Of a stretch of DNA of 64,000 nt, positions 1-13,973 are shown one piece after another (the first letter of the stretch is position 1; each line of letters starts with the position of its first letter). The position numbers and the translations under genes were made by a program. The DNA is taken from assembly GCA_026874595.1 (NCBI GenBank), contig CM049321.1, positions 10,157,979 through 10,221,978 on the forward strand. Direction: 5' to 3'. This DNA is from Sipunculus nudus (Eukaryota > Annelida > Sipuncula > Golfingiida > Sipunculidae). Under the pieces are notes generated by a model that saw nothing but the letters and a program-made list of their open reading frames with translations, was not told the DNA's origin and ran no database searches.

Positions 1-3000
1 TCTATTTTGCATAAAATTTGCAATGAATCAGTTCTATCTACAAACATCACCCATGCACAATTGACTAAGTTTTTCTACATTATCCACTCTGTTATCATAC
101 TGATCTACTCATCTAATGATAAGCTACATATACTACTGCTACCCTTATCAGGTTCGGTGTTTTTCTGAAAAGAAGAAATAATAAATAACACAAACTAAAA
201 TCTCCAAATCCTGAACATAATAAAAGAAAGGAAGGACTTACAATATCTTCTTCTAAGTTGGTGGTTTTCTTGGTCTGAAGTTAAGTGGGCAGGCAGATTT
301 AATTATGGATTATCTCCATTGGAACAGGATCAGCTGACCTAATTATATTATTACACAGATGAAAATGTCATATCACCATGACTACCAGGTCAGCTGACAG
401 ATATATATGTCTTCCTATATAAAACTTGTGATGGTAAATTATGTTACAAAGAAATAAGAAGCAAAAAGAATAAATTATCTTTAACATTTTTAATTTGAAT
501 ATGTTTTTTTTTAAGATAAAGTGTACAACATCTAGCTTTGACGAATTACAAAACATTAAACTGACCATCTTCCAGAATTACAGGATCTGATCTTCCACGT
601 GACAAAAGTAAGAGATTTTAATTTTTCTAATGTCAAAGTATTATGTCAAATGTCTAATAAAGTTATATATTTCTCTTATTCCTCCCTAGTCCCTATACTT
701 GATACTTAGAATTTACCAGTATGTAATACTTAGTATTTACCAATGTGTAATACTTGGTATTTACCAGTGTGTAATACTTAGTATTTACCAGTGTGTAATA
801 CTTGGTATTTACCAATGTGTAATACTTGGTATTCAACAGTATGTAATACTTGGTATTTACCAGTGTACACTTTCCACAGATGCAAAGAATAGATGAGACA
901 GATATACCACTAGCACACAAAAATCATGCACCACTCAGGCCTCCCTCCACCTACTGCCCAATATGAAAGCTTTCTGCATGCATCCTGCATTTATGTGTAT
1001 TATTTCTTGAAATTACACAGTATGCCCAAACTGAGAATAAGTATTTAGTCTGTGAGCATTACTAAATGTTCAATATCTTAAAAGAAGAATATCAGTCTGT
1101 TAATGACTATAAGAAAATTACATCTCACTAATGGGGTGGAGCTATAATTGTTATTTTGCTAAAATTGTTAAGACTATTCAAATATTTTTCTTTAATTCTT
1201 TATAGTCTGCAGCAGATCAGCCATTGGGGTTTTTCACATCTCTTACAAAATACAAATTAAACAAGCTTGGAAAAAATTCAAATGAAAATACATAATAGGC
1301 AGGACTGCAATTCAAGGCTGCAGGTGGATTCACAGAAGATTGATAAAACTGACATAAACTTATTTATGAAGCTATTTGGATTTCAGGATTTCTTAACACA
1401 GGATGAGAAATTATCAGTGAAAGTGCAATATAAATGACCACTACACTACTAGTTTATGTCACACCCCTCTTCTCCTGTGCCCTTTCCAATGGCTAGACAC
1501 AAAAATACTCAATGGAGCCTATAATAAAACTTTCTCTGTGGTATTTTTAGACACAGTCAATTGCAAATACACAAAACGAAATGAAATTATGAAACAGATA
1601 CATTAGAAACCAATGAATATCTTGCAGACTCTTTGTCATAGTTTCAACAATTGAGTCATGCTCTTGACCAGGAGTCAACATATAGTGCATCAGCACAGAA
1701 TCTAAGACAGCACAGTCACAGACAACATAGGACACTTTAAAACATCTGCCAATGAGATTTAAACAACACAGCTATGCCAATTATACAAGTCCACCCATGC
1801 AATAAGCTGCCTCTACATATCTCCATCTACACTTTGGGGCAGCCATTGGTAGAAAACTTAATATCCATTATCTGCCTGTGGTTATTGATAACATTTGGGC
1901 AGACTATCAGAAGAAATTTTAAGGAAATATCAACAGAATGTTAATACAGTTTATGAGTCTGGGTTAAAAGATTAAAAATATTTTTATGACTTGTTATTGG
2001 AAGACATTTTTATAATGATTATCTGTATATATGAGATGGGCATTCAGTTATTAATAAAATTTGGAGGGACTCACTGTATTATCATTAAAATATATTTTGT
2101 ATCAAGACTGTTAATGTTTGAACAGCAGTGTTACAGCTGAGACATCCTCCAAGGCAGAGGCCATGCAACCTTAGGATTCAATGTCTTATTACAGTCCAAG
2201 AGGTCACATCAATGGCCTTATATTCCAATCATTGTTTTTGGATTCCGCTAAAAATTTTGGTGGCCTCCAGCCAGCCTCAGCCTGAGTCACAGGGACTGAA
2301 AGGTTCGAGGCTGAGTCCTAGTGACTGCCTTCTAAGAGAGAGGCTGAAGGGAACTAAGCCTCAAGGTCATAACCCATGTCAGGACCTCTAGCACAGGAAA
2401 AATTATATGTATTATAACTGATGGTGGTGGCACCCAGCCATTGTGACACCTTGAAGTGCCAGTATTCCTAAATGGAAAGGAAAGGGGGGGGGGGGGGTCC
2501 GAGGCAGAATGGATTTCCCGTATTTTCCTATATTGACATATGAAATAACAATGATATATAGAGGCAGCTTTGAGGGTTACAACATACACCACAGACGTGA
2601 AAGCAATACCTGCAGCGGCACCTAGATAAACAAACCAATCAAGATCAATATCACTTCTTAAGCTACAAAGAAAAATCTTCTCCACTATCTTCTACTTTTT
2701 ATATGATAAATGTATTAATTTATGTCACCTCCCAATAATTTTTCTGATATTTTAAATTTTCTAAATTAGGTTTTTAATAATTTAAGTCAACTTCTTTTAA
2801 AAAACAGAAAAATACATGTGAGTGCAAACCATTTTTTATATTTTTATTCTACATAATTTATTCATTTATTAATATTTTGTAGGTGAATGTTTGAGAAAAG
2901 TTGTAAATTTTTCATTTCTCAACAGTGTGCGACAGGAAACTAAAAAATCCCATTATCCTCTCCAGAAAATACAATAAGATTTTAAGATTTAACGCTTTGT

Positions 3001-3483
3001 GCAGAGTATAAATGGAATTCTATAATGACATCCAATTATCTGTGCATTAAATTATGTCAAGAAGCAGAAATGATATTGTGGCAACCATTTTTCAAACATG
3101 TATGAAAAATGAGGTGCTTTTATATTAAGCCATCAAATTATAAACATTAAATAAAGGATTTTATGTGACGTCTTTATGCAGCTCAAGTAAAAAATTATTA
3201 TTTGGTGTATAATATATAAATGTCATGATATATTCCAGCATTTCCAAGTTGGGAAACTGACTTTTAAAAAAACCCATCCTAATTTTGCTAGCTGACCATG
3301 GCAAACTCCATCCACAATCTATAGTGTTCAGGAAAAATAAAAACTGGGAGAGTAAATTCAAATTTAGCATTATCGTTGGAATTACAGATTTTATTCTGAA
3401 AAAAAATTATTATTACATTCTTTATCTGTGTGTAAGAAATTGAAGAAAGAAAAAAAAATCAGTAATAAAGTAAATGTACTTAC
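1..3483. other. DNAJC13: DNAJC13 intron, left-edge part (at least 3.48 kb)
   Basis: No exon matching the expected next DNAJC13 residues was found on the minus strand. The stretch holds a 24-bp minisatellite (701-868), a G tract (2484-2497), a possible SINE-like piece around 2120-2400 and otherwise AT-rich unique-looking DNA. Confidence 0.7.
701..868. repeat. minisatellite, 24-bp unit x 7
   Basis: Seven adjacent 24-bp copies, typically aatacttggtatttaccagt then gtgt, with 1-4 changes between copies. Because 24 is divisible by three, both strands carry open repeats (NTKYYTLV on minus, YQCVILGI on plus). This is a property of the repeat, not evidence of a gene. Confidence 0.95.
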
Positions 3484-3604
3484 CAGGGTTATTGCGGATG
3501 ACATTACGTAATGCCTCCAGAGCCATCTCGACGTTGGTGATTTTGGCGGGATTTGGTTGCATGGGCTTGTGTCCCTGAATCAGTGCCATGAGAGAATGTA
3601 GATA
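3484..3604 (-). CDS. DNAJC13: DNAJC13 coding exon 42 (residues 1713-1753), last exon in window
   Basis: Acceptor tttgcag, donor gtaagt, ends phase 1. [40 protein letters not shown]. The first half diverges from vertebrates (YLHTFMAITHAAKVE); [12 protein letters not shown] is conserved. The next vertebrate segment (SESECIGHFKLIFSLL) is not found to the left in this window. Confidence 0.96.
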
Positions 3605-6600
3605 CTGCAAAGAGGAGGAGAGAGGCGGGGCAGGTCAGGAAGGTGGGTGGAGCCTCAGCATAGTGGGCGGAGCCAGGCAGAAAGTGGGCAGAGCCACAAC
3701 TGTCTGTCAAATCTCATGACAGCTTGATCTCAAGCACTGTATTTCATCAGTTAGCATGCTGCTGTCTTATTCATATTTATCAAAGAAACATAAATCTTTC
3801 AAATAGAATTAATGTTCACAACTGCCAGGAAGCTTCTGCTGCTTGATGAAAACAACCTATCATTTGGTACACTTAAATGTAACTTTCAGATATTTTGAAC
3901 CATACAAAATATAAAGAACTTTTTTAATAATTTTTTATTTAATCTCTGTATTCATTCTAACTAGAATTTGCAACCATCTCATATAAGCAAAAGAAATGTC
4001 CATTATAAGCATACAGAAAATATTCAAATTTGAAACAACTTCAGCAAAAAACTTCAATATCCTCAGCCTCAGCAGAGTGGAAAGGCCAAGGCATTGAGTG
4101 GGCTGAGCCACAGCTATCTTGCAAGACAGAGAGACTGAGAGTAGGCAGAACCACAGCTGTCTGTCAAGACTGAGAGACAGAGAGTGGGCCTAATCACAGC
4201 TGTCTGTCAATCATATGAGCTACTTGGCAAACTATAGCTGCATATCTTTAGGCAATATTTCTTTACAGTTATTCCACAGCGTGACACCACAAACTATCAT
4301 GCGCCAAAAAGAAGTGTTTTAGACAGGACCAGAGACCACAGAAAGATATTTGGATTTAAAATTATGAGAAATATGAATTGCAGTTGCCGCATTTTTTTTC
4401 TCAAATAAGGTTTTGAGGTATTAGTTTATTGATACAAGGAGAAAATGAGAAAGGCTATAGTCCATGCTTTGCCCATGCTTGTTGAGACATGCTTGGAAGA
4501 CTTCAGATATTAGTTTGTGTAACAAGAGATTAGTATTTGTTACAAGTTTTAGTTTATTAATAAAAGGAGAAAGTTAGTTAAATTTCACAGTCCATGCTGT
4601 ACACATTACTGGTTTGTACATGCTTCCATTAGAAGACAGGTCAAGAAGAAATACACCAGGTTATTCAGAAACAATATTGTAGACAACATAATATAAAATA
4701 CAAGATATTAAAAGAGTTACATTGATATATATCATACACAGAGATGGATGACTAAAATATATAAGATAAAGTATAAGTCATTTGTGGATTACACAAAATA
4801 TACCTTGCATGGCCATTAAATCTGCAATACCTTTTTTAATCTTGTTGTTGTTTCAAGATATAATGTGCTACTTGCATTATAATTGGGCAGCTTTATAGGA
4901 TATTCACACTTAACTTTACATGTATAGATCAATATATGGAGAAGATGAATGATTATTTAATCATTCAAATAAAACTTGCAGATCAGATGGACAGTAAATC
5001 TAAAATACCAATTACATTTACCAGAACAGGGAGATGCTTTTAAATCCCACAGATCTTCATTCATGTCCTATTAACAATCACTTCAAAAAGGACTTGGTGC
5101 ATATAATTATTTGTCTTGGAACTTGCATTCAAAGTTTCAGTGCTATTTGGGTAGAAGGAATGAAAATCTGCTGCTTTTCAAATTTTTTTCTCCCATATTT
5201 TGTGCGTGATTGAGTTCGGAAGAACTATCCTGGTGTCAACTATACGCACAATGTACACCACCTGCAGCTCCGCAGTGTCTAATCGACCCCATTCCTGGGT
5301 CATAACACCCAGGAATCCCAAAAGGTGCACTTGTTTAGGGGTTCCCATTAAGCCTGCAGAGGGCTTTTCTTGGGTAAAGGCCAGCCATGTAGAATCTCAT
5401 GGTTTCTCAGCTGAGATTCAAACTCAGGATCTCTCAGCTGCAGGTCCTGTGCTTAACTCATAGACCTCAGGAGCCAGTCTATTTCATGACTTTTTCAATG
5501 AATCAAAATGATTTGTAAGGATATTTTTTGGTTTTACAAGGATTCCAATATATATTTAAAGATGTTTGCAATGTCCTCAAGAGACTGGCAAGGAAATTTG
5601 TAACAATGGCCTAAATTTTCTTACAAATCAAATGTAACAAATGTATAAATGAAAATGGAAAGTAGAGTATTAGTACACTGTTTATCAACTAAATTGTTAA
5701 CTAGTTTTATTTTAGATGGAACAAGTAAAAAAAAAGATATACACAAAAATGCACAGTGATTAGTCAAAGAACAGACGAAAACAACTGTGATATATTAATA
5801 TATTAATGAATCTGAGAAGAGTGGCTTGTTAATAACTGTCCTCCACAGGGCTGATGTATGATGTTAACATACTCATACTTCCATCTGGTCTTCTACAGAG
5901 AAATGGTGCTTGGTGAAATCAAGTTGCTCAGTTAACACCTTTTTATCATAATGATAGTTAGTAATCTTGTGTACCTGAAGACCCAGCTTGTGTCACAGTT
6001 TTTTCAAGTAGCTTAAAGAGGCCTATCCTGTTATCTGAAGTCTATTAACAAAAGATAATCTTTTGAACCTTTTATAAAAATAGGCCTGAAAAAGCTGATC
6101 AAACCACAAACAGGCTGTTCTTATTGTTTACATAAACTGTGTTTATAACATATGAAGGGCTGCCAAAATAATCCAAACACATTCAACAAGGACAAGCAAA
6201 CCCATCAGTCTTGCTAGGGTTGTTTTTGCAACTTGTGACCATTCAACCATAAGAAAACAAATCAACCTTTTTTTTGTTTTTTTTTTTTTGTCAATATTGA
6301 CACAAGTACCATGTTTACTAACAGCTTGTGGATAGACAAGCTCATACATCCGTCACAGAGGCATTATAGGAAATCTGAGTAACGTGTGTGAGCCAGATAT
6401 TGTATAATTCTACTGAAGAGGTAAGTGAATAGATGGCTTTAATTAAAATTTTGCTGAGATTTAAACTAATGGTTTCAATGTGAAATAGATGTAGCCCACA
6501 GGACCTTTGCTGGTGTTATGTATTTTGTAACTCACCTGTGCTTGTGATCCTAAGTAGTCTAGCAGGTCGATTGTGAAACCTTTAGGGTTCTCTAGCGTGA

Positions 6601-9600
6601 ACGTGGGCTGCTCATTGTAGATGCGGACAAACACTTCTCCTATGATCAGCTCCTTTGCATGGACCGAAAACTCAAAGTTTGCACCTAAAGCCTGATCGCA
6701 CTCACCCTGCAGGGTTAAAAAAAAGACATAATGCAAAGAGATATTCTGTATCTGTTACAGGTGTGCTGGAATAAATGATTTTCAGTCAAACACATGACCT
6801 TAATTAATTAACTTTGAAGTCTAGATAAAATCAACCAGCTACATAAAAACAAAGGTTTTCATTTTCCATATTCTCAATCAGCTTCCAGAATTTGTAGAAG
6901 CTGAGCAGTTCAAGACCATCTTTAAATAGGAAAACTCAACCATTGCCTACATGTGCTTATTAGAAAGTTCTAAAAGTCTTAATATTCTGATACATACCGT
7001 TCTGACCACCTGCTGTTGCTGGTCAGCCAGGAACTCATTCAGTTCACCCCTTGTTGCGTTGTCCCATATCAAGTAGGGGTTTTCTGTATTACTGTTCAGG
7101 ATTTTCAACAACTACAGAGAAAACAAAAAAAATCACAGATCTGAGCATGAGGGCACAGTCCACTCTATTTACACTTCAGTAAAACCTAGACTATTGACCA
7201 ACTAAGTTTAGTGACCACCTTAAAATAACAACCACTTTTTCACGGACCAATTCTTTTTCACTCTTTATATCAGATCACGCTTAGACATCCACCTTGAAAA
7301 TGCAGCCAATTTATTGAGGTCATAATTTTGCGGTTTCACTGTATATATATGATGTAATTCCTTTTTTTATATATTAAGGACAAACAAAAGGCTGTTATTT
7401 TCAATGTGTGCATGTCTGAAATACTGCCAGCAGTGACAGTTAGAAATGTTCATATGTACTGTTCATTTCAAATCCTAAATCTAAGGTTATGAAAAGTTGC
7501 AATTGTGAAGTGTCCTGAATGCTTATATGAGTTTTATAGTAGCAAGGGAATAAACCATTTTGCATCAGAGTTGAAATTTAATAGGGCCTGTTCCTGAAGA
7601 TACATTTATGATAGTAAAAGACAGAATACCTGTAGCTGGTACATACCTCACTAGGGAGTGGTTCCGCTAGTTTTCTGGCCAAGTAGGGTGTGATCATTGC
7701 ACAGAGAGATTTCTTGACTGGTGGATTGTCTGGTGTTGGTATGTCCACCTGCAAGTAACCAGCCAAGCGTCCGCAGGCCTGGATGCTCAGTTTGGCCAGG
7801 TTGTTGGCTACTTCCTGTTAAAATTCACATAAATGAAAATTAAGAAATCAAAAGAAATAAAATGTTTAAATAAATGCCAATAAATGCAAAATTAGAGTGA
7901 AATAACAAGTTGCAGAAGATTTTGCAAACCTGTTACATGATACATTAGGTTATATAATGACTGATTACTTTCTATGAACCTGGTTTGACAGATTAGTGAA
8001 AGCATAAAGTAATTTTAAATATAAACTTTATTTATTTTACATGGATTGTACAACTAGTTATAATAACTAGTATGAGACACTCTCCATGGCAAGGATGTTG
8101 GCGCTCGGTAGTCAGTAAAGTAATTATAAAGTAATTTTACAAAAATTTGACAAAATTACAAAGTTTAAAATGATATGGGTTATTATTTAACAAGTTTGCA
8201 TGTGGCCTAAAATTGAAAGAACCAAATTGTAAATCAATAAAATGAGACTACTGCATTTATGAATTTTACAGTAACAGCAACAAGGATCCCCTCAAGTGAT
8301 TTTTACAAAGCGTTCCTGTTGGATCCAGAAAAATGACAGATAACAGAAGGATGGTCTTTTTAGAAAGAAGTTAATTATCAGACATGAAGTACTCAATAAA
8401 AAACTGCTAATGCACAGAGAAAATGAACAAATCTGACCTGCTGATTACTAGACTCGCTCTTCTCAACACCGCCTTCTTCCAGTGTGTAGTCGTAGTTAAA
8501 AACATTCAGCAGCAAATGCCACAAGACCCCTGATTGGTGCATGTGTGTCTGAAGCCAGAAGTCTACGCAGAACGAGCTGACGCATTCTGCGACTATCACG
8601 CACAGCTTAGTCAGGTTCTGTAAAAAAAATATTGCTAACAGATTTTTTTCTATCATGCAATAAAACATGCAAAAAAAAGATGTGGAACACACTTTGTGAC
8701 CAAGACCGAAATTCATGTAGGGCAAGTAAAAGCTGGATGTTATTTGCCCAGTAGTTTCAAAAGTTAATGTCAAGCCTTGAATACCATCACAAGATACCAC
8801 ATGAATGCGAACAGCATATTAAATAAACATGGCAAAATTTTACAAAATAAAAGGAAAAATAAACCCTTATAAAACTACCTTTTTATTCAACTACCAATGT
8901 TTAAAGCAAAATGACTATTTATTTTAATTTAGAATTCAGGGTATTTCATCCATTTTGTCTGTATACACAAGACAAAAAGCATATCTGTGCAATGAATTGA
9001 GCTTACATTTAAACAACACAGGACTATATAATGACGTTGGTTCTTTTGAACCCTGCTATTTAAATTAAGTTATGTGTCAGGGAACAGACCTTGAAATAGA
9101 GGATCCTGCAGACATCCTTGATAATTGCTTTGTGTTCCAGTATTCTCTCACGACAACCCTCAAACTGTGATGCCACGCTGTAGCACCTGGCAATATGCAT
9201 GCAAACCTGTAAGTAGAAACATACACGTGTAACTAGGGTTGTACCATGCATCTATAGTAATAACATATCTGAATCTGGTATAAACTAGATTATAGGAAGA
9301 GATTGAGCTAATTATTTGAGTTACAGATTATATCAGTCCTTGCTTGAGACAACAAGAATATGGTCACTACAGTCTGTTTCGTTGTTTGTTTTACTCTGTA
9401 ATTTGTCAATATTTTTTATGTAGTAACCATGCAAGTATAAGACATTGGCATCATCAATAGGAATAATTATCTGTATAATCTGTGAAATATCTAACAAACA
9501 AGCAAATTTGTGGAATTTATTTCCTCCACTTCAGCCTCCTGTTATTATAGCTTCCTGTGATCTTCAGGCTTGCCTTTTGAATATGTTTTTCAGTTTTTAT

Positions 9601-12600
9601 TTCCCCCTGAAAATGTCTCCACATGTCATAGTGCCTGTGTTATAGTTTTCATTGTCCCCTGAAGATGTCTCCACATGTCATAATTTTTGTTGAGAATTCA
9701 GAACAAAAGGGAAAATAAAGCTGGTGATAATAAATTTTCAGAAAAACACTCCAAAACCAAATCCAACCAAGGTATGCATGAGAGCAACCACTGACCAAAA
9801 TTTGAATGAAATTGGATAAAATTTAGGATAGTTATTGCACAGAAATGAAAACCTGATGGATGGACAGACAAAGAGACAGACAGAAGGACAGACAGACAAA
9901 CCCAAATTCAGTATAAATATACATATCAGTCGCAAATGGCTATTACTAGCAACACAATAAATGCCTTCCTGGTTCTAATATTACTCACTTGTGTTGAAAA
10001 TGGTCATATAAATCCGAGGAAGTTGTGAAATTTTACTATAATTTTGCAGTCAGCGGTCGTCTATGGCAGGTAGACATTTGATCACAGTACAATTTAACTG
10101 TAAAACTATGCCAGAGGATAAGTGGTCATTAAAAGCAGGTCGTTTGATCCGGTGGTCAGTCTAACCAGGGAACACTGTATATATCAGTAAATACACTAGA
10201 TATCAATCATTTGCATCACACCACTTACCTGAACACTCATCTCTTCAGGTTTGGTTGACTGACTCAAAACACTCACACAGCGAGCAAACGCTTCTTGTAG
10301 CACCTGAAGTGGGTAATATCAAAAGACTACTATATCATGAATATTCATGAATCTATGGCTACACATGACAAACAAAGTGACTATAACAATTTGCTGGAAG
10401 GAGGTTAAGAGGCAACAATCATAAGACACAAATCATTTAATAATTCAGAAGATAAAAAAGATAACTATCACTCAATTATATCCGCTGATAAAGAGATTAC
10501 CTGTCATGTGAAAAAACATGAAACTAAAACACCTTTGCACAGGATACTGTTCAACCAAACTTATATATAGTTAATTATGTATCCATAATTATCAAGTAGA
10601 TTCCAACCAGAACATTGGTCCCAAATCATAAAATAGAAAATAGGAAACCATTCGAAAATTAAATAAATATTCAATCATTTGCAATTTTTTCAAGCATATT
10701 TAAGAAATTTAATAAGTACAAATCTCATTATTCCACTTATTAGTCAAACTATACAATACAGATGCTGTACCTCTATTCCATTTTCCCTTCGTAGTTCCTC
10801 AGCATTAAGTGCGGAGCAGTTGACAGTGTGATATGCAAGTTCACTGGCAGCACTTAATAATGGAGCTGACTTGGAGAACAATGTGTCGTCATTTGTCTCC
10901 ATCCTGATGGTCTTAATGAGCATGGGATACCCAGCATATTTGTAAGGTTCCAGAACTACATGAGAAAGAGAGTATGTAGACTGACTGGGTTGTTTATTAA
11001 CTAACTAACTTGTCACTATATGCATGTATATAAAAATGCAACAGTACATTTTTATAGGTATCACTATAGCCAAACAGTGGATATTAGCTCTGGAAAGTAA
11101 CCTGTCAAATTACCATTGTGAATCCGTCAAATTACAGAATTTTGTTATCATGACAAAACTGTTATCATGACAAAACTGAATGAGTTAGTGAATCTGTATC
11201 TTGTTTGATCCTGATAAGCTGCAGTGAGTACAGCATAAATAAACCTGATTAAACTGTAGTTTAATATTCATGTTGGCCGATAATATAAGTCAGTCAGACA
11301 GTGACAGGTGCACTATGTTTCCCTGTTTCACTGCCTCAGAACCAATTCCTTTCTCAAGTCCTAACTGAAGGCAGTTTTTTGCAGCCACTGCCATCTGGTG
11401 GTGGATTTTTTCTTTATTCAAAGGATTTAAAGCTTCATGTGATGTGAGGTGTGACACCTTATGGGGCAAACTAACAACAATCACCTTGTAAATGGGGATA
11501 ATGACACCAATACGAGCTTTGAATTTCATCTTATCAGCTGTTTCATTCCAAACATATAATCAGCATTGTTTAACCACATGACCTTGGTGTGAAATGGTCA
11601 TGTGACTTAAAGAGGATCATATGATACAAATGTGAAGCATAAATGGGTGCAAACAGGAGAGCATGTTTTTTTGGACAATATTTATAGCAAGTTAACATCT
11701 ACATACATGATGTGCTCAGTGGGTGCATAGTGCAAAGAAAACACTGGTTGGGGGAACCAGCAATAATTCTTTTTAAAGAAGCCTACTAACCTTCTTTATA
11801 TCTGCTAAACAGAATACTCTGTGCTTTCAGGATAAGTACTATGTTCTGTGGGTCTGGACCCTCCGTCACCTTCGTCTTGCTGCACAAGAACTCGTAGGCT
11901 TTGTTGACCTTCTCAAATATATCCTGGTTAATGGAATAACATTTACATGTCATATTCATGAAAATCATCCTGTCTCACATTCATGTAATCTTGTCCAGAT
12001 CTGACCTTCCTCTAGCAACACAAAACACGGATATGTCAGACTATATATACCATGTGCCCTATCAAATATAAATAGACAAATTTGTATTAATGTCTTCATG
12101 TGAACAAAACTATGTGTTTGATATGACTATTATGACTAAAAGGAATGGCCGTGTACTATGTTTTTTGTTTTAGATATTTTATTGATACTGAATATGCACA
12201 TATAAATCACATAATACAAGCATCAGTGGGATTAAGTGCAAGCTACTTAAAGCTTACCTCAACTCTCTCCCGAATGTATCCATTAACAATATACGATGGC
12301 AGTATTCAGAGTGTTTGGATGTGAGTGAGTTTAGGTGAGGTAGGTTGGTATGGATGTTGGGAAAGTGAAGGCAAGTTGTAAATTTTCTTAGTAAGAAGGG
12401 AAGAAATTGTTCATCTGTTCTTTTTTTTTTAAATTTAATTAATTATTTGGAAGACAAGTATTTAAAATTGTTTTTGTTTCATTTTTGTTTCAGGTCCCAG
12501 TATATTAGGACTAATTTTATGACTGAATTATGAATATCACTTTTAGGGGAAAATATGGTGGGGAATATTATATTTTGAACCTTTTTGTGTCTTCTATGTA

Positions 12601-13761
12601 TGAAGATACTGCTTCAAAAATTTCTTCATTTCTGATGTGGTTTGCATAGGGATTTCCATAAAGAAGTTCTTCTACAGGTATATTTAGGGGGAGATGTTTA
12701 GGGGGAGATGTAGGGGTGTACTATGTGACTGGTATGACCATTATGACTAAAAGGAATGGCTGTGTTGGACTTATAAGGGCAACTTGAAAGGTCACATATG
12801 GTATATGTAAGCATTTACAGGAGGGTGTCTTAAATACAAGCGCAATTCATCCTATTATCAGTTACCCCCCCCCCCCCCCCCGATTTAGGGGACCCCAGTA
12901 TCACCCTGCCTTCAGGTGTTAGGGGGCATATTAAGGAAGCAGAATCGGCAAAAACCCCTTTATCTAAATTCAATCCAAAAGTTGCTTAAAATTCATATTA
13001 GAACTAGTGGTGTGCCAATTAATTGATTATACTAAGAATTGGTCTTTTCTTTTATAATAGATTTAATTGCTTGCATTTTGCATAATCATTCAAAAACGCT
13101 GATGTATGCAAATCTAAAGAAGTCTATAGACAGATCTTTGAACATACACTATCTAATTTTATTCATTATGTAAAATTTTTCAACTTTTCATTTATGATGG
13201 TACCTCTTGTTCATGAAGATTTTATTTTTTGCATTAATTTCCCTTCATGAATATTGTATATTTAAACCCTCACAAACAAAAAAGGTAACCACAGTGACTT
13301 ACCCTGCCCTCAGGGTTCTTATCAGGGTGGTATTTTTGAGCCAGCCTGAAGTACGCCTTCCTGATCTGGGCTTCTTCATGTCTGTAGTGACATAAACAGA
13401 ATGTGAGGTGAGACCAGTCTGTACCTCTAGACAAGACTAACGATTATGTATGGCACACAAATACACAGCTGTACAAAGGTGTACATATCTTCTATTTATA
13501 ATAAGTTTCCCATAAAGTATTAATAAACATTTCAAAAGTGAATAAAATATAAAGATTCATTTTGAATAAACAAAGAAAAATGCTTTCAATCATTACTTGA
13601 TTCATGAATTTTCTCTTTCTGCTGGCAGATACACCAGATGAGGTATCAGTTTTTGTTTGTGGGTATGTATTCTGTTCCTTCATAAATTAGTCCTTCAATA
13701 CTTATTTTTATTGAAAGCAGCCTCTTTTACATATATATATATATACTATATTATGTAAATT

Positions 13762-13844
<83 letters not shown>

Positions 13845-13922
13845 TATATATAATATTATTAATGCTCCCCATGCAGTAAAGCATTTTCACTGTGATGCAT
13901 TGAACCTTAATGTATTATATTG

Positions 13923-13973
<51 letters not shown>

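Noticed and set aside
241-273. A 33-nt exon-like segment on the minus strand (acttcag acceptor, gtaagt donor)
   Set aside because: Its translation in the required phase does not resemble the next DNAJC13 residues, and short acceptor-donor pairs are common by chance. Kept out of the gene model.
1547-1735. Frame as a DNAJC13 exon
   Set aside because: No similarity to the missing part of DNAJC13 and no convincing splice pair around it.
2332-2685. 117-codon frame on the minus strand
   Set aside because: It crosses a poly-G/C tract and shows no family resemblance or splice signals.
11142-11180. Tandem pair of ttatcatgacaaaactg
   Set aside because: A single short duplication of about 18 bp; too small to interpret.
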